A stretch of 64,000 nt of DNA from Saprospiraceae bacterium. Lineage in GTDB: Bacteria; Bacteroidota; Bacteroidia; Chitinophagales; Saprospiraceae. Positions 16,628 to 25,205 of the stretch are shown here, piece after piece. The notes under the pieces are model-generated. The model saw only the letters and a program-made list of their open reading frames with translations. It searched no databases and was not told where the DNA came from. Within the stretch, counting starts at the first letter, position 1, and the number at the start of each line of letters is the position of its first letter. The position numbers were made by a program, and so were the translations under genes. The stretch is taken from assembly GCA_016709995.1 (NCBI GenBank), contig JADJLQ010000001.1, positions 2,886,001 to 2,950,000 of the forward strand, read 5' to 3'.

Positions 16628-18727
16628 ATGAAACAATTCCTCACAGCTTTGATCGTTTGCTTTTTATTTCATGCACAAACACAAAGTCTTCCTAATATAA
16701 CCGGCTGGCTGGATGACAATAACTATCTCGAGTCCAGGATGGATAACATGGTCACCGGAACCTATAAAGTAAATGCAGCCTCAGGCCAGAGTACTCCATA
16801 TATTGCGCCTCAAACTATCAAGCTGCCAGATAGCCTCAGATCTTATAGTTGGGGTATTTCGCCAGAGGGACATTATTTATTAAAAAAACAAAATGATCTT
16901 TTTCTATTTGATGGAACCTTGCGTGCTTTGACTTCGGATGCATTGGAAGAAAAAGTCCCTGCTTTTTCTCCTGACGGCAAAAGCATAGCATATGTCAAAG
17001 GCGGAAATCTTTGGGTGGTCTCCCTTCAAAAAAATCTACATCAACAATTGACCACGGATGGCAACGAAGATGTTTACAATGGCAATGCCTCCTGGGTCTA
17101 TTATGAAGAGATCCTGGGCAGATCTTCCAGATACAGAGCATTCTGGTGGAGCCCGGATGGTAGCCGGATAGCCTATCTCCATTCAGATGACAACCCTGTA
17201 CCAAAATTTCCAGTGTATAGATCTGAAGGTGTGCATGGCAGTCTCGAGATGGAGCATTATCCTAAGTCTGGAGATCCCAATCCTTTGGTTCATATGGAGA
17301 TCGTGGACCTGAGCACCGGTTCGATTACAAAAATAGAGGAAGATGCCACAGCAGACATGTATACTGCCTGGCCTTTCTGGACACCTGACAGCAAACAGTT
17401 GATTTTTCAGGAACTCAATCGGGATCAGACTCACCTTAGCTTTTACAGTTATGATATTCAGCAAAAATCCAAGACATTTTTATTTGATGAAAAATATCCT
17501 ACGTGGGTAGAATTTCATGAAGATATCTGGTTTTTAAAAGATAATAGTTTTTTGATGATCCACCCTTTAGATGGATGGTGGAATATTTATAAATATGACC
17601 AACAATCCAAACAAGTCCGCCAACTGACTAAATATAAATGGAGGATCAATGACATCGTAGAAGTAGACGAATCTAAAAACAGAATCCTGTTTACTGGTAC
17701 TGGTGACTTCGCACTCAACAAACAGTTATACAGCATCAAACTGGACGGATCCTCTTTAAAACAATTGTCTCAGGGAGAGGGTACTCATCAGGCGAGCTTA
17801 TCTCCGGGAGGTACTTACTTTATTGATTCCTGGAGTAGTCTGCAATCACCCAAAGCCATGTATGTGGCCACTACCGAAGGGAAAAAACTAAGAGATATAG
17901 GATCTTCTCCCGATCCCAACAAAATAGCAAGGCTCAAAACCGAATATTTTACCGTGCCCTCTGGCGATGGATTCGATCTGCCGGTAGTATGGACGCTACC
18001 GGCAGACTTTGAAGAAGGCAAAGCAGCGGGCAAAGTATATCCCGTGATATTCAGTATTTATGGTGGTCCTGATGCAGGCACCTTAAGAAATGCCTACCGT
18101 GACAATACCCAAAATAAATTGCTCAACCAGGGAGTCATCACATTATCCACAGATCACCGGGCCTCCGGTAAGTTTGGCAAAAAAGGATTGGATTTTATGC
18201 ACCGCAACCTTGGCAAATGGGAAATCCACGATTATAGTAAGGTCGCAGAATGGCTCAAAACATTACCTTACATAGACACTACCCATATCGCCATCGAAGG
18301 TGGCAGTTATGGTGGTTATATGACCGCGCTGGCTCTAACCAAAGCTCCTAATTTATTTACACATGGTATGTCTTTTGCACCCGTCATCGATTGGAGATTA
18401 TATGACAATGTATATACAGAGCGCTACATGGACACACCACAAGACAATCCTGAAGGCTATGAAGCCGGCGATGTATTGAATTATACAGATCAACTTAAAG
18501 GAAAATTATTTATTGTACATGGTAGTGCAGATGACAACGTACATATGCAAAATACATTCCACCTTATTGAAAAGTTACAACTGACCGGCAAGCAGTTTGA
18601 GATGATGGTTTATCCGAATGTCCGACATGGCTGGGGCGGTGCCCGTAAGACTCATCTTAACAATCTGGAAAATGATTGGTGGAACAGGCAAAATTTTGCT
18701 GCCAAAAAACCTGCACCCAAAAGTTAA
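16628..18727 (+). CDS. Dipeptidyl-peptidase IV-type S9 serine peptidase, secreted
   Basis: This 699-residue exported peptidase begins with a signal peptide (residues 1-20). A WD40-like eight-bladed propeller fills about residues 40-430 with repeated SPDGKSIAYVKGGNLW blades. The Glu pair that binds the substrate amino terminus is present at 160-161 (YYEEILGRSSRYRAFWW). The C-terminal alpha/beta hydrolase has Ser560 (GGSYGGY), Asp635 (HGSADDN) and His667 (VRHGWGG). It should remove dipeptides, usually X-Pro or X-Ala, from periplasmic peptides. Length is typical of Bacteroidota DPP-IV. It stands alone, though a 15-bp sequence in its leader also precedes the PGM1-like gene. Confidence 0.93.
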   Translation: MKQFLTALIVCFLFHAQTQSLPNITGWLDDNNYLESRMDNMVTGTYKVNAASGQSTPYIAPQTIKLPDSLRSYSWGISPEGHYLLKKQNDLFLFDGTLRALTSDALEEKVPAFSPDGKSIAYVKGGNLWVVSLQKNLHQQLTTDGNEDVYNGNASWVYYEEILGRSSRYRAFWWSPDGSRIAYLHSDDNPVPKFPVYRSEGVHGSLEMEHYPKSGDPNPLVHMEIVDLSTGSITKIEEDATADMYTAWPFWTPDSKQLIFQELNRDQTHLSFYSYDIQQKSKTFLFDEKYPTWVEFHEDIWFLKDNSFLMIHPLDGWWNIYKYDQQSKQVRQLTKYKWRINDIVEVDESKNRILFTGTGDFALNKQLYSIKLDGSSLKQLSQGEGTHQASLSPGGTYFIDSWSSLQSPKAMYVATTEGKKLRDIGSSPDPNKIARLKTEYFTVPSGDGFDLPVVWTLPADFEEGKAAGKVYPVIFSIYGGPDAGTLRNAYRDNTQNKLLNQGVITLSTDHRASGKFGKKGLDFMHRNLGKWEIHDYSKVAEWLKTLPYIDTTHIAIEGGSYGGYMTALALTKAPNLFTHGMSFAPVIDWRLYDNVYTERYMDTPQDNPEGYEAGDVLNYTDQLKGKLFIVHGSADDNVHMQNTFHLIEKLQLTGKQFEMMVYPNVRHGWGGARKTHLNNLENDWWNRQNFAAKKPAPKS

Positions 18728-18783
18728 GAAAAATACTGACTTTCTGGCTTTTATTGAGCCCGGCTCATTCCTTACTCGTCAAA

Positions 18784-18816
18784 TTGTCAGGTATTTCTCC
18801 AATGGCATAGCCTTTG
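18784..18816 (+). promoter_or_regulatory. Candidate promoter for htpG
   Basis: A TTG at 18784-18786 is followed 21 bp later by TAGCCTTTG (18808-18816), which is TAnnTTTG with one extra spacer base. The htpG start is 46 bp downstream. No CIRCE-like inverted repeat is seen, so the heat-shock control route is not evident. Confidence 0.4.
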
Positions 18817-18862
18817 TCATTGGCTTTAAGCATCTAATATTTCAACATAAAATCAAATAGCC

Positions 18863-20725
18863 ATGAGTGAAAAAGGCCAAATAGCGGTTCAAACCGAAAA
18901 TATCTTTCCAATCATTAAAAAATTTCTTTATTCTGATCAGGAAATCTTTTTAAGAGAATTGGTATCCAATGCCATTGACGCGACTTCCAAGCTGCAGACC
19001 TTGTCCTCTAAAGGATTGGTCAAAGGGGATCTTGGGGATCTGACCATCGACATCCTGATCGATGAAAAAAAGAAAACCCTGACCATCAGGGATCAAGGCA
19101 TCGGGCTGAGTGCCGACGAAGCCAGAAAATACCTCAATCAGGTTGCCTTATCATCCGCTCAGGACTTTATCGAAAAGTATTCAGGCGAGGCTAATATCAT
19201 CGGCCATTTTGGACTTGGTTTTTACTCTGCTTTTATGGTTGCCGACAAGGTCGATGTGCTCAGCAAGTCGTATAATGAAGACGAATCACCTATCCTCTGG
19301 ACTTGTGATGGCAGTCCTGAATACACGCTCAAAGAGGTTAAGAAAAAGAGCCGTGGCACAGACATCATCTTACACATCAATGAAGATGGTAAAGAATATC
19401 TTGAAAAAAACAAGATCGAAGATCTACTCAAAAAATACTGCAGATTTTTACCCTTCCCTATTCGATTTGGTACCAAAACAGAATACGACTGGGAAGGAGA
19501 AGGGGAGGATCGAAAAGAGAAGAAGACAGAAGTAGATAATATCATCAACATCACTCACCCGATCTGGAAAAAATCCCCCACCGATCTGACAGATGAAGAC
19601 TATAAGAAGTTCTATAGCGATTTATATTTGTTCAGCGCGCCACCTTTATTCTGGATACATCTCAATATTGATTATCCCTTTAACCTGACCGGAATTCTTT
19701 ATTTCCCCAAGATGACGACGGGGATGGATTGGCAAAAAAATAAAATTCAGCTGTACAGTAACCAGGTCTATGTCACTGACGAAGTGAAAGATATCGTACC
19801 TGATTTTCTGATGATGTTGCATGGAGTGATCGACTCACCAGATATCCCGCTCAATGTATCCCGCAGTTATCTCCAGAGCGACCGGCAGGTGAAGAAAATC
19901 ACCAGCTATATCTCCAAAAAAGTCGCCGAAAAACTAGAAGAGCTATTTAAAAACGATCGCCCTGGTTTTGAATCCAAGTGGAATGACATCGGTCCTTTCG
20001 TAAAATATGGCATGCTCACAGACGAAAAATTTTATGAAAAAGCGGTTGGATTCGCTCTATTTAAAAGCCAGGATGGAGCCTATCATACTCTTAATGAATA
20101 TCGGGACAAAATCAAAGTCAATCAAACCAACAAAAACGGAGAGGTCATTTACCTGTACACCCATGCGCCTGCTCAATACCATGCCCAGATATCTGCGGCT
20201 GGTGATCGTGGTTATGATGTATTGGTATTAGATCAACCTATTGACAATCATTTTGCCCAACATCTTGAGTCCAAAATTGAAAAAACTCATTTTGCCCGCA
20301 TCGATAGCGAGACGCTGGACAAACTCATAGAAAAAGAGGAGAAAATAGAATCAGTATTATCTGCGGATGAACTCGACAAGGTCAAAAAAATATTTGAACC
20401 CTATGTACAGGGGTCGATGAATAAAGTAGAGGTACAATCACTATCCCCATCAGAAGCTCCGGTACACATCATTAAACCTGAATTCATGCGTCGGATGAAA
20501 GAAATGCAGATGATGCAAGGGTTGGGAGCAGATATGTTTCCTGATTCTTACCAGGTGATTGTCAACGGCAATCATCCGATCATCGCCGAAAAATTGATGC
20601 ATGCCACAGCAGAACAACAAGTCGACATATCCAAACATCTGTACAGGCTGGCCTTACTCAATCAAAATATGCTTTCAGGAGCTGACCTTACAGACTTTGT
20701 AAAGAAAAGCTTGCAGATGATCTGA
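18863..20725 (+). CDS. htpG: Molecular chaperone HtpG (bacterial Hsp90)
   Basis: This 620-residue ATP-dependent chaperone matches E. coli HtpG in length. The GHKL nucleotide pocket is complete: FLRELVSNAIDATSKL with the catalytic Glu and Mg-binding Asn, DQGIGLSADEA, and IGHFGLGFYSAFMVAD. The middle domain carries NVSRSYLQSDRQVKKI with the catalytic-loop Arg, and the C-terminal dimerisation domain follows. There is no eukaryotic MEEVD tail, as expected. A charged stretch near 215 (EGEGEDRKEKKTEVDN) is slightly longer than in enterobacteria. It is monocistronic, with 250 bp of gene-free sequence after it. Confidence 0.98.
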   Translation: MSEKGQIAVQTENIFPIIKKFLYSDQEIFLRELVSNAIDATSKLQTLSSKGLVKGDLGDLTIDILIDEKKKTLTIRDQGIGLSADEARKYLNQVALSSAQDFIEKYSGEANIIGHFGLGFYSAFMVADKVDVLSKSYNEDESPILWTCDGSPEYTLKEVKKKSRGTDIILHINEDGKEYLEKNKIEDLLKKYCRFLPFPIRFGTKTEYDWEGEGEDRKEKKTEVDNIINITHPIWKKSPTDLTDEDYKKFYSDLYLFSAPPLFWIHLNIDYPFNLTGILYFPKMTTGMDWQKNKIQLYSNQVYVTDEVKDIVPDFLMMLHGVIDSPDIPLNVSRSYLQSDRQVKKITSYISKKVAEKLEELFKNDRPGFESKWNDIGPFVKYGMLTDEKFYEKAVGFALFKSQDGAYHTLNEYRDKIKVNQTNKNGEVIYLYTHAPAQYHAQISAAGDRGYDVLVLDQPIDNHFAQHLESKIEKTHFARIDSETLDKLIEKEEKIESVLSADELDKVKKIFEPYVQGSMNKVEVQSLSPSEAPVHIIKPEFMRRMKEMQMMQGLGADMFPDSYQVIVNGNHPIIAEKLMHATAEQQVDISKHLYRLALLNQNMLSGADLTDFVKKSLQMI

Positions 20726-20974
20726 TCAGTCACGACTGTTATTCTAGCCGGCTTCCAACTTTTTTAGAAACTAACGCTAAAGAAGACTAAACCGGAGCAG
20801 GCAGGAGCATATAGATATTTTGGTACCGCAAGGCATGTTGTTATAGGTGTAATGGTTTAACAAAAGAATTTTCATGATCCCCGCAGGTCTGCCCAGGCCG
20901 AACTTAAGATAGGATCCGAAAAACTCATCTTGTAATCTTACAGTAACGGACTTTATTGTTGTTGGAAAATCCTG

Positions 20975-21526
20975 TCAGGCTATAAAATAATTGAGCACTA
21001 TCAACAGGATGGTGATCAGGCTGACCAGGAAGGCAGATATGGACTTGCTGATATCATCAAATTTGCCGCTTGCGATGATAGAGTTGATATAGATCTGATT
21101 GCACAATTCCATATGGATTTTATCATGGGCTTCGAGCACTTTTAAGGATTTGGCATAATATTCCTCGGGAGAACTTACACTTCTGGCTATACTTCCGAAA
21201 AAGATAATAGAAGGAGGGAACTTGAGTTTTAAGGAAGGTTGAATACATCTAAAACCAAATACAATGGCTACCAAAGAAGCAACTAAATACAATACACTCA
21301 ATATCAGCACTATATAAGAGTTTTTGACCATGGCAGCGATCATCTCCACATTAGAAAAGACAAGAGAAATCGAGATGCCATAGATCATAAAAATGGTATA
21401 AGCTTTGGTATCAGACTGCCTGATCCAAGCCAGGTTGACATCAAGGATTCGCCAATAGTTTTCAGTGACCTCATCTATATTAGTAGGTACGTTGAGTGTA
21501 GAATCTTTACTGGATATCACGTGCAT
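20975..21526 (-). CDS. PycTM-like (DUF5706) membrane effector protein of Pycsar type
   Basis: This 183-residue membrane protein has the layout of the Pycsar transmembrane effector domain. There is a short N-terminal helix, LDVNLAWIRQSDTKAYTIF with the conserved S-D-T-K-A at 38-42, two membrane helices at about 43-58 and 70-92, a cytoplasmic helical region, and a last membrane helix at about 164-182. The KSLKVLEAHDKIHMELCNQI segment before the last helix also fits the family. In Pycsar defence, cCMP or cUMP made by a pyrimidine cyclase triggers PycTM to disrupt the membrane. No cyclase is in the window. Instead it follows an HD-domain hydrolase gene by 10 bp, so the two should be co-expressed. 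Family assignment fairly sure; a defence role is inferred. Confidence 0.75.
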   Translation of the reverse strand: MHVISSKDSTLNVPTNIDEVTENYWRILDVNLAWIRQSDTKAYTIFMIYGISISLVFSNVEMIAAMVKNSYIVLILSVLYLVASLVAIVFGFRCIQPSLKLKFPPSIIFFGSIARSVSSPEEYYAKSLKVLEAHDKIHMELCNQIYINSIIASGKFDDISKSISAFLVSLITILLIVLNYFIA

Positions 21527-21536
21527 GGTATCGTTC

Positions 21537-22136
21537 TCAGGCGGTAATTTTATTTTTCTTTAAAGCTTTGAGGTACTTCAATTTCGCTGGTGCTCTGTGT
21601 TTTTTAGAATATTTTGTAAAATAACTATGAGCCTCAAGAAAACTTATCTGTAGCTCGTTCCAATCTTCTTCATTCATTTGCCTGATATGACTCTTGATCT
21701 CTGTATACAAAGTGTCTGCGATCTCAAACACATCTTTCCTTCCTAAATAGTCAAGGTCTGCATCACAGATGATTCTCTCCAGAAGTGAGTCCGGGGTTTG
21801 GGGTATTTTGGTAGCTCTGATCAAACCACAGATTACCTCTATATCTTCTTTGCTTATTTTGTACTTGGGAAGCATCTTTTTGGCTATTTCACATCCTGCT
21901 TCTTCGTGGCCTCTATAGGTAGTAGTAAATCCGGAGTCATGTAATAGGATGGCCAATCTCAACAAGCTCATGTCTTTGTCACTGATGTTTTCAGTTTCTG
22001 CAATAGTCAAGCCTGCTTGCATGACATCCATGGTATGATGCAGACCATGATAAGACAGGTCATCGGGGAGATCTTTCTCCAGCTTATTCTTTATCGCAAT
22101 TTCGGCTGCTTTATAATCCGGAGCTGCTATTTTCAT
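21537..22136 (-). CDS. HD-domain phosphohydrolase partnered with PycTM protein
   Basis: This 199-residue soluble protein has a complete HD metal site: His34 (YHGLHHT), His66-Asp67 (ILLHDSG) and an acidic block at 125-129 (CDADLDYLG), with His77 (RGHEEAG) as a further possible ligand. HD proteins of this type hydrolyse nucleotide phosphoesters, including cyclic nucleotides and alarmones. It is the first gene of a two-gene unit with the PycTM-like membrane protein, 10 bp apart. From family knowledge, HD and PycTM domains also occur fused in single Bacteroidota proteins, so this looks like the split form. It could degrade the effector's ligand and keep it off, or signal to it. Catalytic substrate unknown. 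Confidence 0.82.
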   Translation of the reverse strand: MKIAAPDYKAAEIAIKNKLEKDLPDDLSYHGLHHTMDVMQAGLTIAETENISDKDMSLLRLAILLHDSGFTTTYRGHEEAGCEIAKKMLPKYKISKEDIEVICGLIRATKIPQTPDSLLERIICDADLDYLGRKDVFEIADTLYTEIKSHIRQMNEEDWNELQISFLEAHSYFTKYSKKHRAPAKLKYLKALKKNKITA

Positions 22137-22411
22137 ATTAATATTGATATACTTAGAGTGTTGAATGGTGATCCTTGACTCTTAATATTTAATTCAAAAT
22201 AAGTATTATCTCAAAAATGAGTCCAAATTTTAAATTTTTCTTTCATCTTTGAAAATACAATTTTAGGAAAAATGCTGCAAATATGCATAAGTACCTAAAA
22301 ATGAATATTTTGTAAATATATTTTTTTAAAAGAAGTAATTTATTTTCTCCTAAAATGAACCAATTGATTTAAAAATTGTCCATCAAGCATCTTAACTAAT
22401 AATATAATTTA
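22137..22411. other. AT-rich divergent intergenic region between HD gene and bshA
   Basis: This 275-bp stretch between divergent genes should hold both promoters, but no clean TAnnTTTG with a TTG partner is seen. An 8-bp inverted repeat, TTTTAGGA at 22261-22268 and TCCTAAAA at 22348-22355, lies in its middle. The sequence is much richer in A/T than the flanking genes. Confidence 0.5.
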
Positions 22412-23539
22412 ATGAGAATTGGCATTGTATGTTATCCCACTTTTGGTGGATCAGGTGTGGTCGCCACCGAATTAGGCATTGGATTGGCGAAAAGAGGTCA
22501 CCAGGTGCATTTTATCACCTATAAGCGACCAGCAAGATTGAGTCATTTTTACACCAATATCTATTATCATGAAGTCAATGCCCTTGACTATCCCCTTTTT
22601 GAATATACCCCGTATGATACTACCCTGGCCAGCAAATTGATCGATGTCATCAAATTTGAAAAAATAGACCTGCTGCATGTTCATTATGCAATCCCCCATG
22701 CCACTATAGCTTATATCGTAAAAAGTATATTGGCCACCAAAGGAATCAAAATACCGGTAGTCACTACCTTGCATGGTACTGACATTACACTTGTAGGTAC
22801 AGATCCCTCTTTTACTCCGGTAGTGGAGTTTAGTATCAATCAATCCGATGGAGTCACTGCTGTATCTGAAGACCTTAAAAAAGATACGCTCAGAAACTTT
22901 AGTATCGAAAAGGATATTAGAGTCATCTATAACTTCATTGATTTTGAACGATTTAGAAAGATTGACAAAGAACATTTTAAAAAAGCACTTGCCCCTGAAG
23001 GCGAAAAAATACTGATCCACACTTCCAACTTCAGGAAAGTGAAGCGGGTCGACGATGTTATTAAGATTTTTGCCAAAGTAAATCAAGCCATACCCAGCAA
23101 ACTCTTGTTGATTGGTGATGGACCTGAACGCCAGCGACTCGAAGATCTTTGTCGCAAAATGGAGATCTGCGACGATGTGCGATTTTTAGGTAAACAAGAT
23201 GCTATAGAGGAGTTGTTGGCAGTCAGTGACCTCTTTTTGATACCCAGTGAAAATGAAAGTTTCGGTCTTGCCGCCCTGGAGGCTATGGCCTGCCATGTAC
23301 CCGTGATTTCTTCCGATGCAGGTGGATTACCCGAGCTCAATATTCACGGCTATAGTGGCTGCGTTTTACCCATAGGGGATGTAGATGATATGTCGAAGCA
23401 TGCGATCGAATTATTGCAAGACCCTGATCTATTGGCCAAATACAAGAATCAAGCCTACGAGCGGTCCCGGGAGTTTGACATAGATAAAATTTTGCCTTTG
23501 TATGAGCAGTTTTATGAAGAGATCAGGTCCTCAGTCTAA
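22412..23539 (+). CDS. bshA: N-acetyl-alpha-D-glucosaminyl L-malate synthase BshA
   Basis: This 375-residue GT-B glycosyltransferase of family GT4 catalyses the first step of bacillithiol synthesis, joining UDP-GlcNAc to L-malate. The start MRIGIVCYPTFGGSGVVATELGIGLA is diagnostic for BshA, followed by HTLG-type HGTDITLVG near residue 124. The C-terminal domain has SNFRKVKRVDDVI and the E-x7-E motif ENESFGLAALEAM for nucleotide-sugar binding. Length is normal. It implies that this organism uses bacillithiol as its low-molecular-weight thiol; bshB and bshC are not in the window. A 60-residue gene follows 5 bp after the stop. Confidence 0.95.
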   Translation: MRIGIVCYPTFGGSGVVATELGIGLAKRGHQVHFITYKRPARLSHFYTNIYYHEVNALDYPLFEYTPYDTTLASKLIDVIKFEKIDLLHVHYAIPHATIAYIVKSILATKGIKIPVVTTLHGTDITLVGTDPSFTPVVEFSINQSDGVTAVSEDLKKDTLRNFSIEKDIRVIYNFIDFERFRKIDKEHFKKALAPEGEKILIHTSNFRKVKRVDDVIKIFAKVNQAIPSKLLLIGDGPERQRLEDLCRKMEICDDVRFLGKQDAIEELLAVSDLFLIPSENESFGLAALEAMACHVPVISSDAGGLPELNIHGYSGCVLPIGDVDDMSKHAIELLQDPDLLAKYKNQAYERSREFDIDKILPLYEQFYEEIRSSV

Positions 23540-23544
23540 TTTCA

Positions 23545-23727
23545 ATGGGCATGGAAAGAAAAATAGTTAAGTTTGAAACTTTTGAAGCCCAGGAGCTCTA
23601 TTTTTTGGGCTATTATTATACACTTTCACCGATGGAACGATTGCGGGCTTTGGTTGCCTTGCAGAGCAAAGGAAGAAACCAACCTTTCAAACTTGAAAAA
23701 AAATCACCATCGTCAGAGATAATCTGA
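23545..23727 (+). CDS. Small conserved protein (60 aa), unknown function
   Basis: The 60-residue product contains KFETFEAQELYFLGYYYTLSPMERLRALVALQ. This F-x-S/T-F-E-x-Q-E ... LSPxERLRAL pattern recurs in short proteins often found beside nucleotidyltransferase-type toxin genes, so it resembles an antitoxin-like or DNA-linked small protein. No toxin or nucleotidyltransferase is adjacent here. It starts 5 bp after bshA, at ATG 23545 or ATG 23551, and would be translated from the same message. It converges on smpB. Reality of the gene is supported by position and pattern; the function is not known. Confidence 0.55.
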   Translation: MGMERKIVKFETFEAQELYFLGYYYTLSPMERLRALVALQSKGRNQPFKLEKKSPSSEII

Positions 23728-23768
23728 ATGATAGATCTGGAAAACAAAGAACTTTTTTATTTTTTATA

Positions 23769-24218
23769 CTATTCCCGCCTGGTTTTATCCATTCTCTCTA
23801 ATTCCCGCCGGGTGTCTTTAGCTTTGATGGCCTCTCTTTTGTCAAAGGACTTTTTACCTTCAGCGAGTACAATCTCCATCTTGATCAATCCTCTATCGGA
23901 AAGGTAGAGTCTGAAAGGTACTATGGTCATACCTTTTTCTTCCACCTTGGTTTTTAATTTTTTTAGCTCGTTTTTCTTCAATAATAGCTTTCTCTCCCTG
24001 AGTGAGTCATGGGTAGCCCAGGCCGCAGCTTGTTTAAAGGGAGCTACATGGAAATTGCGGATAAACAACTCATTATCTCTGAAATAACAAAAAGCATCGT
24101 TGATATTAGCATTACCTTCCCGTATAGATTTTACTTCAGCTCCATCCAATATGATTCCCGCTTCAAACGATTGTTTAAAGAGAAATTCATGTTGAGCTTT
24201 TCTATTTTTAATCTCCAT
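23769..24218 (-). CDS. smpB: SsrA-binding protein SmpB
   Basis: This 149-residue protein binds tmRNA and delivers it to stalled ribosomes. It has the OB-fold signatures NRKAQHEFLFKQSFEAGIILDGAEVKSIREGNANINDAFC and RKLLLKKNELKKL, then the basic C-terminal tail KKSFDKREAIKAKDTRRELERMDKTRRE, which enters the mRNA channel. Length is standard. It is monocistronic and convergent with the bshA unit. The ssrA tmRNA gene was not seen in the window. Confidence 0.97.
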   Translation of the reverse strand: MEIKNRKAQHEFLFKQSFEAGIILDGAEVKSIREGNANINDAFCYFRDNELFIRNFHVAPFKQAAAWATHDSLRERKLLLKKNELKKLKTKVEEKGMTIVPFRLYLSDRGLIKMEIVLAEGKKSFDKREAIKAKDTRRELERMDKTRRE

Positions 24219-24397
24219 GGTTGACCTGATGTTTTTTATCTGCTTACCGAATATTGTAATTCTTTCGATGGGTTAAAGATTTGCCAAATTTCCGAATTTT
24301 GGTAATCTATTATATTATTTGCCGTAATCTTGATTATCCAACCTAATACATCACAAAATTGTGCTACAATAAAAAAAATAACAATTTTGCTATTAAA

Positions 24398-24405
24398 TAC
24401 GTTTG
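24398..24405 (+). promoter_or_regulatory. Candidate -7 element just before the DJ-1/PfpI start
   Basis: TACGTTTG fits TAnnTTTG exactly but lies only 8 bp before ATG 24414 and lacks a TTG at the proper distance. If active it would give an almost leaderless message and exclude the upstream ATG at 24330. Confidence 0.25.
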
Positions 24406-24413
24406 AGACTGAA

Positions 24414-25205
24414 ATGAAATATTTAAAGAACATCCTGGGCAGCTATCTATTTTTCATTGGTATGCTTGGGCTTTTATGGCCTGGATGCGTGGCAGATAAG
24501 AATGGCCAAAGCGAGCTTAAAGCCAAGGCAGTCAAAGCAGAGGCTTTAAAAATTTTGCCAGAAAGGTACAATGTTGCTTTTTTGGTCATGAATGGTGTCT
24601 TTAATACGGAATTGACCGCACCCTATGATGTATTTCAGCATACCCAGTATAGAGAAAACATTAAATCTATGAATGTCTTTACGGTAGCCAATACCAATGA
24701 TTATATCAGGACATTTGAAGGCCTTCATATAAAACCAGACTACAATTATCTTGAGGATGACCTGCCCAATATAGACATCCTGGTCGTGCCAAGTGCCGAG
24801 CATCATATAGATACAGATCTTAAGGATACCGCCATGATAGCCTGGGTGAAGGACATCGGGCAGAAGGCAATGTTCGTCACCTCACATTGCGATGGGGCCT
24901 TTGTGCTTGCACAGGCAGGATTGCTCAATGGAATTGCCTGCACCACCTTTCCTGCAGACATCAAAAGTTTTAAAGAATCATTTCCTTCTATCAGAATATA
25001 CGAGAATGTGGTATTGGTGCATGACAAAAACGTGATTACTTCGTCAGGAGGTGCCAAATCATTTGATGCTGCCTTATATTTGATCCAACTTTTGTATGGC
25101 AAGGCTGTAACGGACAAAATTGCAAAAGGCCTGGTCATAGATTGGGATCTAAATGATGTCAAAAAAGTCGTAGTGCATCAGGGTAATGGTTATTCTACTT
25201 TATGA
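24414..25205 (+). CDS. DJ-1/PfpI (GATase1-like) family lipoprotein
   Basis: From ATG 24414 the product has 263 residues. It begins with a lipoprotein-type signal ending LLWPGC, which is why this start is preferred to the in-frame ATG at 24330 that would bury the signal. The mature part is a class I glutamine amidotransferase-like domain of the DJ-1/GlxA N-terminal type: YNVAFLVMNGVFNTELTAPYDVF, DILVVPSAEHHID, and the nucleophile-elbow Cys159 in VTSHCDGAFVLAQAGLL, then SSGGAKSFDAALYLIQ. Such domains act as amidases, chaperones or sensors. An exported, lipidated copy is less common. Its last 4 bp overlap the DUF4271 start (ATGA). Confidence 0.8.
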   Translation: MKYLKNILGSYLFFIGMLGLLWPGCVADKNGQSELKAKAVKAEALKILPERYNVAFLVMNGVFNTELTAPYDVFQHTQYRENIKSMNVFTVANTNDYIRTFEGLHIKPDYNYLEDDLPNIDILVVPSAEHHIDTDLKDTAMIAWVKDIGQKAMFVTSHCDGAFVLAQAGLLNGIACTTFPADIKSFKESFPSIRIYENVVLVHDKNVITSSGGAKSFDAALYLIQLLYGKAVTDKIAKGLVIDWDLNDVKKVVVHQGNGYSTL

